In this document: one piece after another, positions 7,946-15,985 of the stretch | Numbering within the stretch: position 1 is the first letter of the stretch | How the letters are laid out: each line of letters opens with the position of its first letter | Source: Hyphomicrobiales bacterium | Lineage (GTDB): Bacteria > Pseudomonadota > Alphaproteobacteria > Rhizobiales > Methyloligellaceae | Length of the DNA: 43,803 nt | NCBI GenBank assembly: GCA_021775555.1 | Contig: JAJFHP010000049.1 | Location: forward strand, 1 to 43,803 | Direction of reading: 5' to 3' | Notes under the pieces: generated by a model | Seen by the model: only the letters and a program-made list of their open reading frames with translations | Told to the model about the DNA's origin: nothing | Databases searched by the model: none | Program-made: the position numbers and the translations under genes

Positions 7946-8758
7946 CTACTCGCTTTGAATTTTTGGCAGTGACGCCGCTGTTTTAACCCTCGGCTTGCCG
8001 CGGTTGGCAATCTCCAGTGTCAAGCGCTCCGCCGCTGCCGGTTTCATTGCCGCCAGGATTGCCGACATGACGCGCGGCTTCATCTGTGAAACCAGTCCCG
8101 TCAACACATTCATTTCCAGCCGGTCAAAAATTCGCGCAGCATCTTTTGGCTTCATACCGGAATACATTTTTACCAGCCGCTGATACTGAGCCTTGCGGTT
8201 TTCATCGCTTTTCTTGAGCTCGCCCTCGATCCGCGATTCGATGGCTTTAAGTTCACTGATCCGCGACTCGATACGCTTTTCTGCCGCTTTAAGAAGATTT
8301 TCGCGCAATTCGATTTCGCGTGCACGCTGATCTAGAGTCTTGCGCCGGTTCGCCAGGCCTTCCAGAACAGCAAGTTCCGATTTCGTGGTACCGCCAGTCG
8401 GGCCGACTGTGGTCACATCAACTTTACTGGGATCCGTCTTCTTCGGCTTAGATTTCTTCTTGTCCTTCTCACCCGTCGCCTGATCAGCATCGGCAGCTGC
8501 CATTTTCTGCGGTTCGGATGCGTCTCCCTTGGCTTCTGAACCCTCATCCACCGTTGCAGGTTCGGCTGGCGGTTCGTTTTGTGAAGCCTGATCGATGGCC
8601 GCCTGCTCCTGTTCCGGGGCAGCAGGTGGATTCTGGGCGCTCGCCGGAGCGACGCCGGACAGCACATAGCTGCCGCTCAGCAGCAGGCCCATCGCCTTAA
8701 GAAAAAACAGACACAGGCCTGCGAACACTAGCAATGGCAGCACCCGGACATTTCCCAT
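7946..8758 (-). CDS. motE: MotE-like flagellar motor/chaperone protein (MgtE-N-like domain)
   Basis: This 270-residue protein has an N-terminal membrane helix or signal segment (about 7-26). An acidic, Ala/Pro/Glu-rich low-complexity stretch follows to about residue 110, then a coiled coil around 130-190, and a C-terminal MgtE-intracellular-N-like helical domain (YSGMKPKDAARIFDRL, MKPRVMSAILAAMKP). This is the layout of alphaproteobacterial MotE, a periplasmic chaperone for the stator-associated protein MotC in rhizobia. Its ATG at 8758 overlaps the stop of the upstream DUF6468 gene by one base (TAATG), so translation is probably coupled. The name is assigned by architecture and context; a generic MgtE-N protein is the alternative. 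Confidence 0.7.
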   Translation of the reverse strand: MGNVRVLPLLVFAGLCLFFLKAMGLLLSGSYVLSGVAPASAQNPPAAPEQEQAAIDQASQNEPPAEPATVDEGSEAKGDASEPQKMAAADADQATGEKDKKKSKPKKTDPSKVDVTTVGPTGGTTKSELAVLEGLANRRKTLDQRAREIELRENLLKAAEKRIESRISELKAIESRIEGELKKSDENRKAQYQRLVKMYSGMKPKDAARIFDRLEMNVLTGLVSQMKPRVMSAILAAMKPAAAERLTLEIANRGKPRVKTAASLPKIQSE

Positions 8759-9234
8759 TATGCCGCCACCTCATCGCGAGCCTTGCCATTCGAGGATTTT
8801 TCCGCCTGCTTGCGGCGCTGTGAATTCAGCATTCCAAGACCGATCTTGTTTTGACGGATCGGCTGGCCCTGCTCCCTGGCAACAGGAGAAGCGGCAGCTT
8901 GCGTCTGCGGCGCCCGTTGCATCGTGGCAAATTTTGCCAGCAAGGACTCTCCCTTGCCGATATTGGATATCAATTGCTCATCGAGTGCACGCACGCGCTG
9001 GATTTGCTGCCCCAGCGTCTCATCCGCCATTTGGGCGCTCTCGCGCAAACCGGCAATCGCCTGTTCAGCCTGCCCCGTCGCCCCATGAAGATCACGGACA
9101 ATGATTTTCAACTCGGATTGATCGGAACGAAGCTGAATGAGTTTGCGGTTCACCAGCACGCAATATCCGATTGTCACCGCCAGCAGCACGGCCACAAGCG
9201 CTTCAATCGCAACCCCGAGAGATAATCCACTCAT
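8758..9234 (-). CDS. DUF6468 flagellar-cluster membrane protein
   Basis: This 158-residue protein has one N-terminal membrane helix (LGVAIEALVAVLLAVTIGY, about 5-25). A heptad-rich region with repeated Glu/Arg/Gln (RSDQSELKIIVRDLHG onward) is followed by a basic, disordered tail. It matches the small DUF6468 protein found between fliM and motE in many alphaproteobacteria; its function is unknown. I choose the ATG at 9234, three bases beyond the fliM stop, with GGAGG inside the fliM 3' end. A frame extension to 9282 would lie inside fliM and adds only non-conserved residues. It belongs to the fliL operon and is coupled to motE by a one-base overlap. Confidence 0.75.
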   Translation of the reverse strand: MSGLSLGVAIEALVAVLLAVTIGYCVLVNRKLIQLRSDQSELKIIVRDLHGATGQAEQAIAGLRESAQMADETLGQQIQRVRALDEQLISNIGKGESLLAKFATMQRAPQTQAAASPVAREQGQPIRQNKIGLGMLNSQRRKQAEKSSNGKARDEVAA

Positions 9235-9236
9235 TG

Positions 9237-10409
9237 TTATACCGCCTCCGCCAAAGCTTCTTTTTCTGCTGTATCTTCCCATTTTCTGGGTTTGGGTTTC
9301 GAGATGCCGCCAGCAACGCTCACGGCGATATTCGAGCCTGTACGCCCCATGCTTCCGGTCACAAGCGGTATGCCGCCACAGCGCAAATGCACAGGATCAT
9401 CGGGGCCGGAATTGAGAACAACCGTCTCACCGACTTCGAGCGCCATCAACTTTTTCAACGGCAGTGACATTTCATCCAGTACCGCTTCAATCGGGATTGA
9501 TGTTTTATTGATTTCCGTTGCCAGGTGGCTTTCCCAGATATTGTCGTGGCCGAACTTCTCACCCATGAAGCCTTGCAGCAGAAGCTCGCGAATGGGTTCG
9601 AGGGTTGCATAGGGCAGCAGCAACTCGATGCGGCCACCACGGTCCTCCATGTCGATATTGAGCTTGATCAGGATAGCAGCATCGGCCTGCCGGGCGATGG
9701 CCGCGAAACGCGGATTGGTCTCAAGGCGTTCAAGTTCAAATTTCACCGGCGATAGAGGTTGAAATGCAATCTCTGCATCTTCCAGCAGGAGTTCAATCAG
9801 CCGTTTCATCAGATTGGTTTCAATCGATGTATAGGGACGGCCTTCCACCCTGACGGCCGGCGCTCCGCGCCCCCCGAGCAACACGTCAACGATAGAATAA
9901 ATCAAGTTGGAATCGACGGTCAGAATTGCATTATTGTCCCACTCCACGGCCTTGAAGACTGAAATCATCGCCGGCAGCGGGATTGAGTTGAGATAGTCGC
10001 CAAAGCGCATGGTTGAAATAGTGTCGAGAGATACCTCGACATTGTCTGACGTGAAATTGCGCAAGGAGGTTGTGAGCAGCCGGACCATGCGGTCGAACAC
10101 GATTTCCAGCATCGGAAGCCGCTCGTAAGACACCATTGCTGAATTGATGATGGCACGGATGCCACTGGTATCCGCAAGCGACTGTTCGTCGAGATCAAAT
10201 CCGAGAAGGCCGTCAATTTCATCTTGGTTGAGAACCCGCTCCCCACCGGATTTCTCACCTTCCTGAACGTCGTTGTCATCGATCATCGCTGCCCATTGGG
10301 CCGCAACATCCTCATCGATGCCTTCGTCGTTCTCGCCTCCTAATTCATCGTCACCAAGAGCCGCGCCCCACCCGGCTGCCATTGCATCTTGGTCTAAATC
10401 TTCAGACAT
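9237..10409 (-). CDS. fliM: Flagellar motor switch protein FliM
   Basis: This 390-residue FliM forms the cytoplasmic C-ring with FliG and FliN and binds CheY-P. The CheY-binding peptide NQDEIDGLLGF sits at residues 61-71 instead of the extreme N-terminus. It is preceded by about 60 acidic residues containing two related motifs, AAGWGAAL and AAQWAAMI. The middle CheC-like domain (YERLPMLEIVFDRMVRLLTTSLRN onward) and the C-terminal SpoA surface domain (PLKKLMALEVGETVVLNSGPDD) are intact. It lies 14 bp downstream of fliL in the same operon and just ahead of the DUF6468 gene. The identification is very secure; only the role of the N-terminal extension is open. Confidence 0.95.
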   Translation of the reverse strand: MSEDLDQDAMAAGWGAALGDDELGGENDEGIDEDVAAQWAAMIDDNDVQEGEKSGGERVLNQDEIDGLLGFDLDEQSLADTSGIRAIINSAMVSYERLPMLEIVFDRMVRLLTTSLRNFTSDNVEVSLDTISTMRFGDYLNSIPLPAMISVFKAVEWDNNAILTVDSNLIYSIVDVLLGGRGAPAVRVEGRPYTSIETNLMKRLIELLLEDAEIAFQPLSPVKFELERLETNPRFAAIARQADAAILIKLNIDMEDRGGRIELLLPYATLEPIRELLLQGFMGEKFGHDNIWESHLATEINKTSIPIEAVLDEMSLPLKKLMALEVGETVVLNSGPDDPVHLRCGGIPLVTGSMGRTGSNIAVSVAGGISKPKPRKWEDTAEKEALAEAV

Positions 10410-10423
10410 GACTTGGCCTCACC

Positions 10424-10987
10424 TTATTGGACGATGATTTCATTGAACAAAACACGAGAAATCTGGTGCGGATGAATCTCCAGGTTGATGCGCCGCAACA
10501 ACTCTTCCTTCAGCCGGTAAATACCCGCAGACCCCTCAAGGTCATTGCTGCGCAACTCGCGCAAATAGAGCTGAAACATATCCAGCACGCGCGGCATGAT
10601 CGGATTCAGCGCATCCAGCACCATTTGGTCCGGCGCTTCGAGTGACACTTTCAGTTTGAGATACTGGGCGCGCTTGTCCTGAGAGCTCAAATTCACAACC
10701 ATTTCCGGCAGGTTGTAATAAACCTTGGGTTTTGGAACGCTGGCCCCATCGCCGCCGATGATCGGCATGTAATCCCGGGCAAAATAACCACCCCCGCCGA
10801 GCAGGGCCAATAGAGGCACAGCCAGAATGGCCATCTTCTTGGGGCTCAGACGAAGTTTGGACTTCTTGCCCTCTGCCTGTTCTTCCGCACCCTCGCCCTC
10901 GGCACCTTCGCCATCGGCATTAGCGGCGTCTTTTTCTTCAACCTCGGTATCTTCAGGCTCGTCAGCCATTTGTGCTTGCTCCGCCAT
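10424..10987 (-). CDS. fliL: Flagellar basal body-associated protein FliL
   Basis: This 187-residue FliL is an inner-membrane protein that associates with the stator around the basal body. A long acidic N-terminal tail (residues 1-45) precedes one membrane helix (MAILAVPLLALLGGGGYFA, about 53-71). The periplasmic domain follows with YNLPEMVVNLSSQDKRAQYLKLKVSLE and the terminal HQISRVLFNEIIVQ, typical of FliL. It is the first gene of the leftward fliL-fliM-DUF6468-motE unit and is divergent from flgF across a 306-bp regulatory region. The assignment is secure. Confidence 0.93.
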   Translation of the reverse strand: MAEQAQMADEPEDTEVEEKDAANADGEGAEGEGAEEQAEGKKSKLRLSPKKMAILAVPLLALLGGGGYFARDYMPIIGGDGASVPKPKVYYNLPEMVVNLSSQDKRAQYLKLKVSLEAPDQMVLDALNPIMPRVLDMFQLYLRELRSNDLEGSAGIYRLKEELLRRINLEIHPHQISRVLFNEIIVQ

Positions 10988-11070
10988 ACATCTTCAAATC
11001 CCCTCATGGGGCCGACCGCGCCGACTTTCATTCGTCACCGGGTCCTCCTATCCATTTATGGCCGTGATGG

Positions 11071-11085
11071 TTAATGAATGGTTGC
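11071..11085 (-). promoter_or_regulatory. Half-matched CtrA-type site upstream of fliL
   Basis: On the minus strand the sequence is GCAA-N7-TTAACC, so one half matches the CtrA consensus exactly. It lies 84 bp upstream of the fliL start and is oriented toward it. In Caulobacter the fliLM operon is CtrA-dependent, which makes the site plausible, but the second half is degenerate. Confidence 0.35.
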
Positions 11086-11100
11086 CAAATGTCCCCAAGG

Positions 11101-11129
11101 CGGCAATTTTTGCCGGGTCAAAATTGCCG
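11101..11129. promoter_or_regulatory. FlbD (ftr)-like enhancer elements upstream of flgF
   Basis: Positions 11101-11115 are CGGCAA-TTT-TTGCCG, a perfect dyad. A second copy with one intact half (TTGCCG) follows directly at 11115-11129. The same palindrome occurs upstream of flgE and, with two mismatches, upstream of flgI, always near a sigma-54 promoter. As I recall, Caulobacter FlbD binds a very similar sequence. The intact copy is 77 bp upstream of the flgF promoter, a normal enhancer distance. Confidence 0.6.
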
Positions 11130-11134
11130 TTCAG

Positions 11135-11148
11135 GCAATGATGTTCCC
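11135..11148 (-). promoter_or_regulatory. Possible sigma-54 promoter toward fliL
   Basis: On the minus strand, GGGAACATCATTGC has GG and TTGC with the required ten-base spacing between GG and GC. The central bases match the consensus poorly and the element directly follows the ftr-like pair, so this is a weak call. Confidence 0.3.
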
Positions 11149-11191
11149 ACCTGTATCAATTCAACACATTGATATTATTGAATAATATCTA

Positions 11192-11207
11192 TGGCACAGT
11201 CTATGCA
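11192..11207 (+). promoter_or_regulatory. Sigma-54 promoter of the flgF operon
   Basis: TGGCACAGTCTATGCA has the -24 TGGCAC and -12 GC elements with GG-N10-GC spacing. The predicted start point lies about 75 bp before the flgF ATG. It would drive flgF-flgG-flgA-flgH, consistent with sigma-54 control of rod and ring genes in polar-flagellated alphaproteobacteria. Confidence 0.7.
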
Positions 11208-11293
11208 ACTCAGAATTCTGCCGCGTGTGGGCCTTGGTGGTTCATTTGTATTGCGTTGCGGCGGTGCGCCTTTAACGCAAACCGGAACGCAAA

Positions 11294-12037
11294 ATGGAAA
11301 ATGCTCTTATCGTAGGATTATCGCGCCAGGTCGTGCTCAAGCGGCAAATGGACGTGCTCGCCAATAACCTGGCGAATATGAACACCGCCGGATACAAGGC
11401 CGGCACGTTGTTGTTTGAAAAACATCTCCAGTCTAACGCGCAGATGAACGATATGACCGGTCAGGACAAACAAATTTCCTTTGTCCTCGACACCTCAATT
11501 TACCGATCCTTCGAGGAAGGCGGCTTCGAGCAGACAAATAACGACCTCGACGTTGCGATTTCCGGTGAAGGCTGGCTGGTTGTCCAGACGCCAGATGGCG
11601 ATCGCTACACCCGCAACGGCCAATTGAAGCTGGATGCGGAAGGCCAACTGGTCACTCCGGCGGGCCACCCGGTGATGGGCGAAGGCGGCGCCATCACTTT
11701 TTCCGAGCAGGATACCAGTATCGTGATTGCCCGGGACGGCACGATCTCCACCAGCCAGGGCGACAAAGACAGGCTGCGGGTGGTGCAATTCGAGAATAAC
11801 GCGTCCTTGAAAAAACAGGGCGATACACTGTTTTCAACGGCACAGCAGCCAGCTCCGACCGAAAATGCGCGGATTCTGCAGGGTGTAATCGAGACATCCA
11901 ACGTCAAACCCATCGCTGAACTCAGCAGAATGATCGAGACGGTACGCGCCTATACGAGCATGGCTCAGACCATGAAGCAGTCACAGGATCTGAGACGCGA
12001 CGCCATCGAACAGCTCGGCACACCTCCAAGGCCGTAA
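11294..12037 (+). CDS. flgF: Flagellar proximal rod protein FlgF
   Basis: This is a 247-residue rod protein. The N-terminal rod/hook motif (VDVLANNLANMNTAGYKAG-like, residues 20-40) and the C-terminal motif (NVKPIAELSRMIETVRAYTSMAQ) flank a central segment with EGWLVVQTPDGDRYTRNGQL. FlgF builds the proximal rod in the periplasm between FlgB/FlgC and FlgG and is exported by the flagellar secretion system. It heads the flgF-flgG-flgA-flgH operon behind a sigma-54 promoter. The next gene, flgG, is its paralogue, and the shorter length and divergent middle distinguish FlgF. Confidence 0.93.
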   Translation: MENALIVGLSRQVVLKRQMDVLANNLANMNTAGYKAGTLLFEKHLQSNAQMNDMTGQDKQISFVLDTSIYRSFEEGGFEQTNNDLDVAISGEGWLVVQTPDGDRYTRNGQLKLDAEGQLVTPAGHPVMGEGGAITFSEQDTSIVIARDGTISTSQGDKDRLRVVQFENNASLKKQGDTLFSTAQQPAPTENARILQGVIETSNVKPIAELSRMIETVRAYTSMAQTMKQSQDLRRDAIEQLGTPPRP

Positions 12038-12086
12038 TGCTCGTGTCAGCGTCAAATAGAATTAGAGACCGGAAAGGAAGATCGCG

Positions 12087-12875
12087 ATGAAGTCCCTGCA
12101 GATAGCTGCCACAGGCATGATGGCCCAGGAGCTGAACGTAGAGGTCATCTCCAATAACATCGCCAATATGCGCACAACCGGATTCAAACGGCTGCGTGCG
12201 GAATTCCAGGACCTCCTCTATCAGGACTTGCGACGTGTCGGCTCATCTTCTTCCGATTCAGGCACGACGGTTCCAACCGGCATCCAGATTGGCTTCGGCG
12301 TCAAGACAGGCGCGACATCGCGCATCATGAGCCAGGGCAATATGACCAATACGGAAAAGGAACTGGATCTCGCCATTCGCGGCGAAGGGTTCTTCGCCAT
12401 TACCCTGCCAAATGGCCAGACTGCCTATTCAAGGGATGGCTCTTTCGAGCTCGACCCGCAAGGACAGCTCGTAACCCTGGATGGTTATCAGGTTCAGCCC
12501 GGTATCACCATTCCTGACAATGCGCGCTCCATCACCATAAACCGGACGGGTGGTGTCGAGGTGCTGGTCGGAAGCAGCACCACACCGCAGGAAGTCGGCC
12601 AGATTCAACTCTCGCGCTTCATCAACAAGTCGGGCCTGAAGGCCATGGGAGACAATCTGTATCTGGAGACACCCTCCAGCGGCTCCGCAACCGAGGGCTC
12701 TCCGGGAGATGCCGGGTTTGGTGATGTGCTGCAGAAATTTCTTGAGTCCGCGAATGTCAACGCCGTCTCCGAACTGTCTGACCTGATCGCAGCGCAGCGT
12801 GCCTACGAGATGAACGCCCGCGTTATCAGCGCATCGGATGAAATGATGTCGGCAACCACGAACATCCTGAGATAG
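12087..12875 (+). CDS. flgG: Flagellar distal rod protein FlgG
   Basis: This is a 262-residue distal rod protein, the normal FlgG length. It starts MKSLQIAATGMMAQELNVEV, with ISNNIANMRTTGFKR at 26-40 and the conserved GEGFFAITLPNGQTAYSRDG in the middle. The C-terminal D0 helix ends SDLIAAQRAYEMNARVISASDEM. FlgG forms the drive shaft that passes through the P and L rings made by FlgI and FlgH, both encoded nearby. A strong ribosome site (GGAAAGGA) precedes the ATG, and the gene lies 49 bp after flgF. Confidence 0.95.
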   Translation: MKSLQIAATGMMAQELNVEVISNNIANMRTTGFKRLRAEFQDLLYQDLRRVGSSSSDSGTTVPTGIQIGFGVKTGATSRIMSQGNMTNTEKELDLAIRGEGFFAITLPNGQTAYSRDGSFELDPQGQLVTLDGYQVQPGITIPDNARSITINRTGGVEVLVGSSTTPQEVGQIQLSRFINKSGLKAMGDNLYLETPSSGSATEGSPGDAGFGDVLQKFLESANVNAVSELSDLIAAQRAYEMNARVISASDEMMSATTNILR

Positions 12876-12900
12876 AGCCGCAATGAACGAGGCTAGGAAC

Positions 12901-13923
12901 ATGAACAAAAATATTCGCCAGCGGTTGGTTTTCGTGCTGACAGCATGCCTCGTCTTCGCGGCGGCACCAGTCTCTGCGCAGGCACAGAATGATCCGGTAC
13001 TGCGTGAACAGATCAAGGTCTTCAGTGATCTGGTCACGCTGGGGGATCTGTTTGAGAACGCCGGTGAAGTATCTGGAGCGCCCGTATTTCGTGCCCCTGA
13101 ACTGGGGACCAATGGTGTTGTAGCCGCAAAGCGGATTGCAGCGTCCGCCCATCAGCATGGGCTTACATGGAGCAATCCGGGCGGCATAAACAAAGTGAAG
13201 GTGCAAAGGCCAGGACGCCAGATCTCCCTGGATGAGGTCCGTGAATTGATCGGCAAACATGCCGGCGGCAACGAAGAGGCCTGGAGTGTCGACCTGAGCC
13301 GCGGCGCAAAGCCATACTACATTGACCCGCGTGTAAAGGCCTCCCTCACGATCAAGCACATTGATCTGCAATCCCGCAACGGCAGGTTCCGCGCGGTGCT
13401 TTCCATTGATGATGCTGAGCAGACCGTACCGGACAAGATCTTTACGGGACGGGCTTACGCTTCCATCGATGCTGTCGTACCGGCTCGCACAATTGAACGC
13501 GGCGCGACGATCGTCGAGGACGATCTCAAGATGGTACGGATGCCACGCTCACGCATTGCAAACGCCGCAATTCAAGACATGGAAACGGCCATCGGCATGG
13601 CAGCCAGGCAAAGGCTGATCATGGGTCGGCCGGTCCGGCGTAGCGATATAGAGCATCCCAAACTGGTGGTCCGCAACGCGATGGTCACAATTGTCTACAA
13701 AGTCCCGGGCATGGTTCTGAAATCAAAGGGCAAGGCCCTCGCCGAAGGCACCAAGGGCCAGATGGTGCCGGTCATGAACCTCCGCTCCAAGCGTACCATT
13801 GAGGGCCTGGTGACCGGGCATGGGCAAATCTCATTAGCCATCCAGCAGCCCGTACAACCAGCACGTACCGCCAGCAAGGCGGCTCGAAACAAGGTCGGGC
13901 GTAATTCTAATGTCATCAGGTAG
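12901..13923 (+). CDS. flgA: Flagellar P-ring assembly chaperone FlgA
   Basis: This 340-residue periplasmic chaperone assists FlgI polymerisation into the P ring. A Sec signal peptide (QRLVFVLTACLVFAAAPVSAQA) is followed by VTLGDLFENAG and SAF/FlgA-type domains. The C-terminal SAF segment includes VPARTIERGATIVEDDL, GMAARQRLIMGRPVRRSDI and LVVRNAMVTIVYKVPGM. I prefer the ATG at 12901, because GAGG lies eight bases upstream. An in-frame ATG at 12883 has no clear ribosome site and lies seven bases after flgG. It follows flgG in the operon and precedes flgH. Confidence 0.9.
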   Translation: MNKNIRQRLVFVLTACLVFAAAPVSAQAQNDPVLREQIKVFSDLVTLGDLFENAGEVSGAPVFRAPELGTNGVVAAKRIAASAHQHGLTWSNPGGINKVKVQRPGRQISLDEVRELIGKHAGGNEEAWSVDLSRGAKPYYIDPRVKASLTIKHIDLQSRNGRFRAVLSIDDAEQTVPDKIFTGRAYASIDAVVPARTIERGATIVEDDLKMVRMPRSRIANAAIQDMETAIGMAARQRLIMGRPVRRSDIEHPKLVVRNAMVTIVYKVPGMVLKSKGKALAEGTKGQMVPVMNLRSKRTIEGLVTGHGQISLAIQQPVQPARTASKAARNKVGRNSNVIR

Positions 13924-13943
13924 TTTGAGGAAGAGTCGGTCAT

Positions 13944-14708
13944 ATGCGGTTTAAGTATTTTTTGGTTACAGCCATTGCAGCGTCCAGTCTGGGCGGTTGC
14001 AGTGCAGTTGAGAGACTTAAGGATATCGGTGAAACACCGAAGCTCTCGGCCATCGAAAACCCTGTCATGCAGCCGGGTTACAGACCCGTCTCAATGCCGA
14101 TGCCCGTGCCCGAGAAAGTGAGCTACAGCCCGAATTCGCTGTGGCGTACAGGTGCGCGCGCATTCTTTGAAGATCAGCGGGCGCGCCGGGTCGGAGATAT
14201 TCTCACCGTTATCGTCGAGATCACTGACAAGGCGGAACTCGATAACGCCACCAAGCGGAACCGGGATAATGAAGAGAATGCCGGCATTCCGAAACTGGGC
14301 GGCTATGAAGTATCGAAACTTCTTGAGAAAATCCTGCCTCGCGGCGTTGATCTTGGTGACGTCGACTTGAGCGACTTCGTGAGGGCATCAAGCGATTCCA
14401 AGAGCGAAGGCGGTGGCGGGATAGACCGCGAAGAGAAGATCACGATGAAGATGGCTGCCGTGGTGACCCAGGTCCTGCCCAATGGCAACTTGGTGATCGA
14501 AGGCAGGCAGGAAGTTCGTGTAAACTATGAGATGCGTGAACTCATCGTTGCTGGCGTTGCCCGTCCCGAAGACATCACATCCACCAACACCATACCCATA
14601 TCCAAGATCGCAGAGGCCCGCGTCTCCTATGGTGGCAAGGGACAGATCACGGATGTGCAGCAGCCGCGCTACGGACAGCAGTTCCTGGATATCCTGCTGC
14701 CCTTCTAA
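13944..14708 (+). CDS. flgH: Flagellar L-ring lipoprotein FlgH
   Basis: This 254-residue protein forms the outer-membrane L ring. A lipoprotein signal peptide ends with the lipobox LGGC at residues 17-20. Conserved FlgH segments include NSLWRTGARAFFEDQRARRVGDILTV, a Gly-rich stretch, MAAVVTQVLPNGNLVIEGRQEVRVNYE and the C-terminal GKGQITDVQQPRYGQQFLDILLPF. It is the last gene of the flgF operon and is followed by a bidirectional terminator shared with the convergent dksA gene. The assignment is secure. Confidence 0.95.
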   Translation: MRFKYFLVTAIAASSLGGCSAVERLKDIGETPKLSAIENPVMQPGYRPVSMPMPVPEKVSYSPNSLWRTGARAFFEDQRARRVGDILTVIVEITDKAELDNATKRNRDNEENAGIPKLGGYEVSKLLEKILPRGVDLGDVDLSDFVRASSDSKSEGGGGIDREEKITMKMAAVVTQVLPNGNLVIEGRQEVRVNYEMRELIVAGVARPEDITSTNTIPISKIAEARVSYGGKGQITDVQQPRYGQQFLDILLPF

Positions 14709-14736
14709 GCAGACACCAGGGCCAACGGCATAAAAA

Positions 14737-14766
14737 GCCCCGCATCCCGATTTCGAGATGCGGGGC
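14737..14766. terminator. Bidirectional rho-independent terminator between flgH and dksA
   Basis: GCCCCGCATC (14737-14746) pairs perfectly with GATGCGGGGC (14757-14766) around a 10-base loop. On the minus strand the stem is followed by TTTTT, so it is a full terminator for dksA. On the plus strand the T-run is weak, but the stem probably also stops flgH transcripts. Confidence 0.85.
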
Positions 14767-14785
14767 AATTCATTTCAAACTGGGG

Positions 14786-15271
14786 TTATTCGTTGCGGTA
14801 AACCCGCTCGCGCCGCTCGTGAGATTCCTGCGCCTCAACACTCAGCATCGCAATGGGCCGGGCATCAAGCCGCTTCAGCCCGATGGGCTCACCGGTTTCT
14901 TCACAATAGCCGTAGGTGCCATTTTCGATACGCTCAAGGGCGGAATCAATTTTTGCGATAAGTTTGCGTTGCCTGTCACGTGCCCTGAGCTCCAGCGCAC
15001 GGTCCGCCTCCGATGTTGCCCGATCGGCAATGTCGGCGTGCTTTTCGGTCTCTTCGGCAAGATTTTGCAGCGTGGTTTTGTTGGAGCGAAGTATCTCTTC
15101 TTTCCATGCCTGCAATTTGTCGCGGAAATAAGCCTTCTGACGCTTGTTCATGAAGGGTTCGCTTTCCAATGGTTTATACCCCTTTGACTTGGGACGAGCG
15201 CGTGGTTTGGCCTTTGCGGTCGTGTTCTTTTTCGACTTTGGCTTTGGCTTTGCCTTGGTTTTCGTGGTCAT
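14786..15271 (-). CDS. dksA: RNA polymerase-binding transcription factor DksA (one-cysteine form)
   Basis: This is a 161-residue DksA. A Lys/Pro-rich N-terminal extension (1-32) precedes the coiled coil. The tip motif DIADRA (residues 80-85) carries the two acidic residues that reach into the RNA polymerase secondary channel. The C-terminal globule retains only Cys123 (YCEETGEPIGLKRL) of the four zinc cysteines, a form common in alphaproteobacteria and thought to work without zinc. With ppGpp, DksA resets transcription of stable RNA and, in several bacteria, flagellar genes. It sits convergent to flgH and next to fliX. Confidence 0.9.
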   Translation of the reverse strand: MTTKTKAKPKPKSKKNTTAKAKPRARPKSKGYKPLESEPFMNKRQKAYFRDKLQAWKEEILRSNKTTLQNLAEETEKHADIADRATSEADRALELRARDRQRKLIAKIDSALERIENGTYGYCEETGEPIGLKRLDARPIAMLSVEAQESHERRERVYRNE

Positions 15272-15381
15272 GACATGAACGCCTCAGCTGAGTGTTTTCC
15301 CTGCCTGATACAATGATCAGTCCTATTGCCAGCGTGCTGTCATGCTTGATTCGACAGGCCCGCTGGCGAACGAGTGCCCCG

Positions 15382-15409
15382 TATTTAAGGAACTAGTGTT
15401 GCAAGTCAA
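15382..15409 (-). promoter_or_regulatory. Candidate housekeeping promoter of dksA
   Basis: On the minus strand TTGACT (15409-15404) is followed after 16 bases by TAAATA (15387-15382). It lies 111 bp upstream of the dksA ATG, leaving room for a leader. The -10 match is imperfect. Confidence 0.4.
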
Positions 15410-15489
15410 GATTTCAGAAACTTGTTTAGAACAGATCACATTCCCTGAATGGCGTGTCCGCAGCGTTTCGTTTCTCGTAATTGGTGTAG

Positions 15490-15909
15490 TCAGGCCGCAG
15501 TATCCTTGAGCTTGGCAAGCTCCACGCGCGCTCTCAAATCGATTTGTTTGAGAATGTCATTTAGGCCTGGATCGTCCTCGACAGACAGTTGCCGCTCAAT
15601 CGTTTTTTTCAGCCTGTTCAGGTCCACCGCCCGCACCTGGCCTGACAGAACTCCAATCTTGAGTTGATCCAGCAAGTCGAGAATCCGGTCGCCTGTTTCA
15701 ACTGCCTGACGCCGCTGATCGGATGGCTCTTCAACAGCTTGCAAGGCCACGATTGCATCAATACTGCCAACCGCTACAGGCCCTGAAATCTCGGGCCTGT
15801 GTTTTGCCGAACGGCCATTTGGTATTTGAAACTGGCCACCACCGCCGGCACCACGGGTCGAGCGTGTCTTTTGACCCGTATTAGATCGCCGTGTTTGAGA
15901 AACGCGCAT
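15490..15909 (-). CDS. fliX: Flagellar assembly regulator FliX
   Basis: This is a 139-residue FliX. In Caulobacter this protein works with the sigma-54 activator FlbD to couple basal-body assembly to later flagellar transcription. The N-terminal 60 residues are basic and disordered (Arg/Gly/Gln-rich). The conserved part has VGSIDAIVALQAVEEPSDQRRQAVETGDRILDLLDQLKIGVLSG and ends with ILKQIDLRARVELAKL. It is divergent from flgI, as in Caulobacter, with a CtrA-type box and a sigma-54 promoter between them. The assignment is firm from sequence and position. FlbD itself is not in this window. Confidence 0.9.
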   Translation of the reverse strand: MRVSQTRRSNTGQKTRSTRGAGGGGQFQIPNGRSAKHRPEISGPVAVGSIDAIVALQAVEEPSDQRRQAVETGDRILDLLDQLKIGVLSGQVRAVDLNRLKKTIERQLSVEDDPGLNDILKQIDLRARVELAKLKDTAA

Positions 15910-15966
15910 GTTTTCTCGTCTTCGAAAGAGTGAGTGTTGGTTGCGCTAATAATTCTCCCTTCATGC

Positions 15967-15981
15967 TTAACGATGCGTTAA
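15967..15981 (-). promoter_or_regulatory. CtrA-type box upstream of fliX
   Basis: TTAA-CGATGCG-TTAA is a perfect TTAA-N7-TTAA site 57 bp upstream of the fliX ATG, a typical position for a CtrA site over a -35 region. The fliX promoter of Caulobacter is CtrA-dependent. Confidence 0.6.
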
Positions 15982-15985
15982 AGGG

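Larger units (their letters stand above)
10988..11293. other. Divergent regulatory spacer between fliL and flgF
   Basis: This 306-bp spacer holds no gene. It contains a TTAA-N7-TTGC half-matched CtrA-type site at 11071-11085, two CGGCAA/TTGCCG elements at 11101-11129, a candidate leftward sigma-54 promoter at 11135-11148, and a clear rightward sigma-54 promoter at 11192-11207. Fuller notes are given under the individual sites. Confidence 0.7.
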
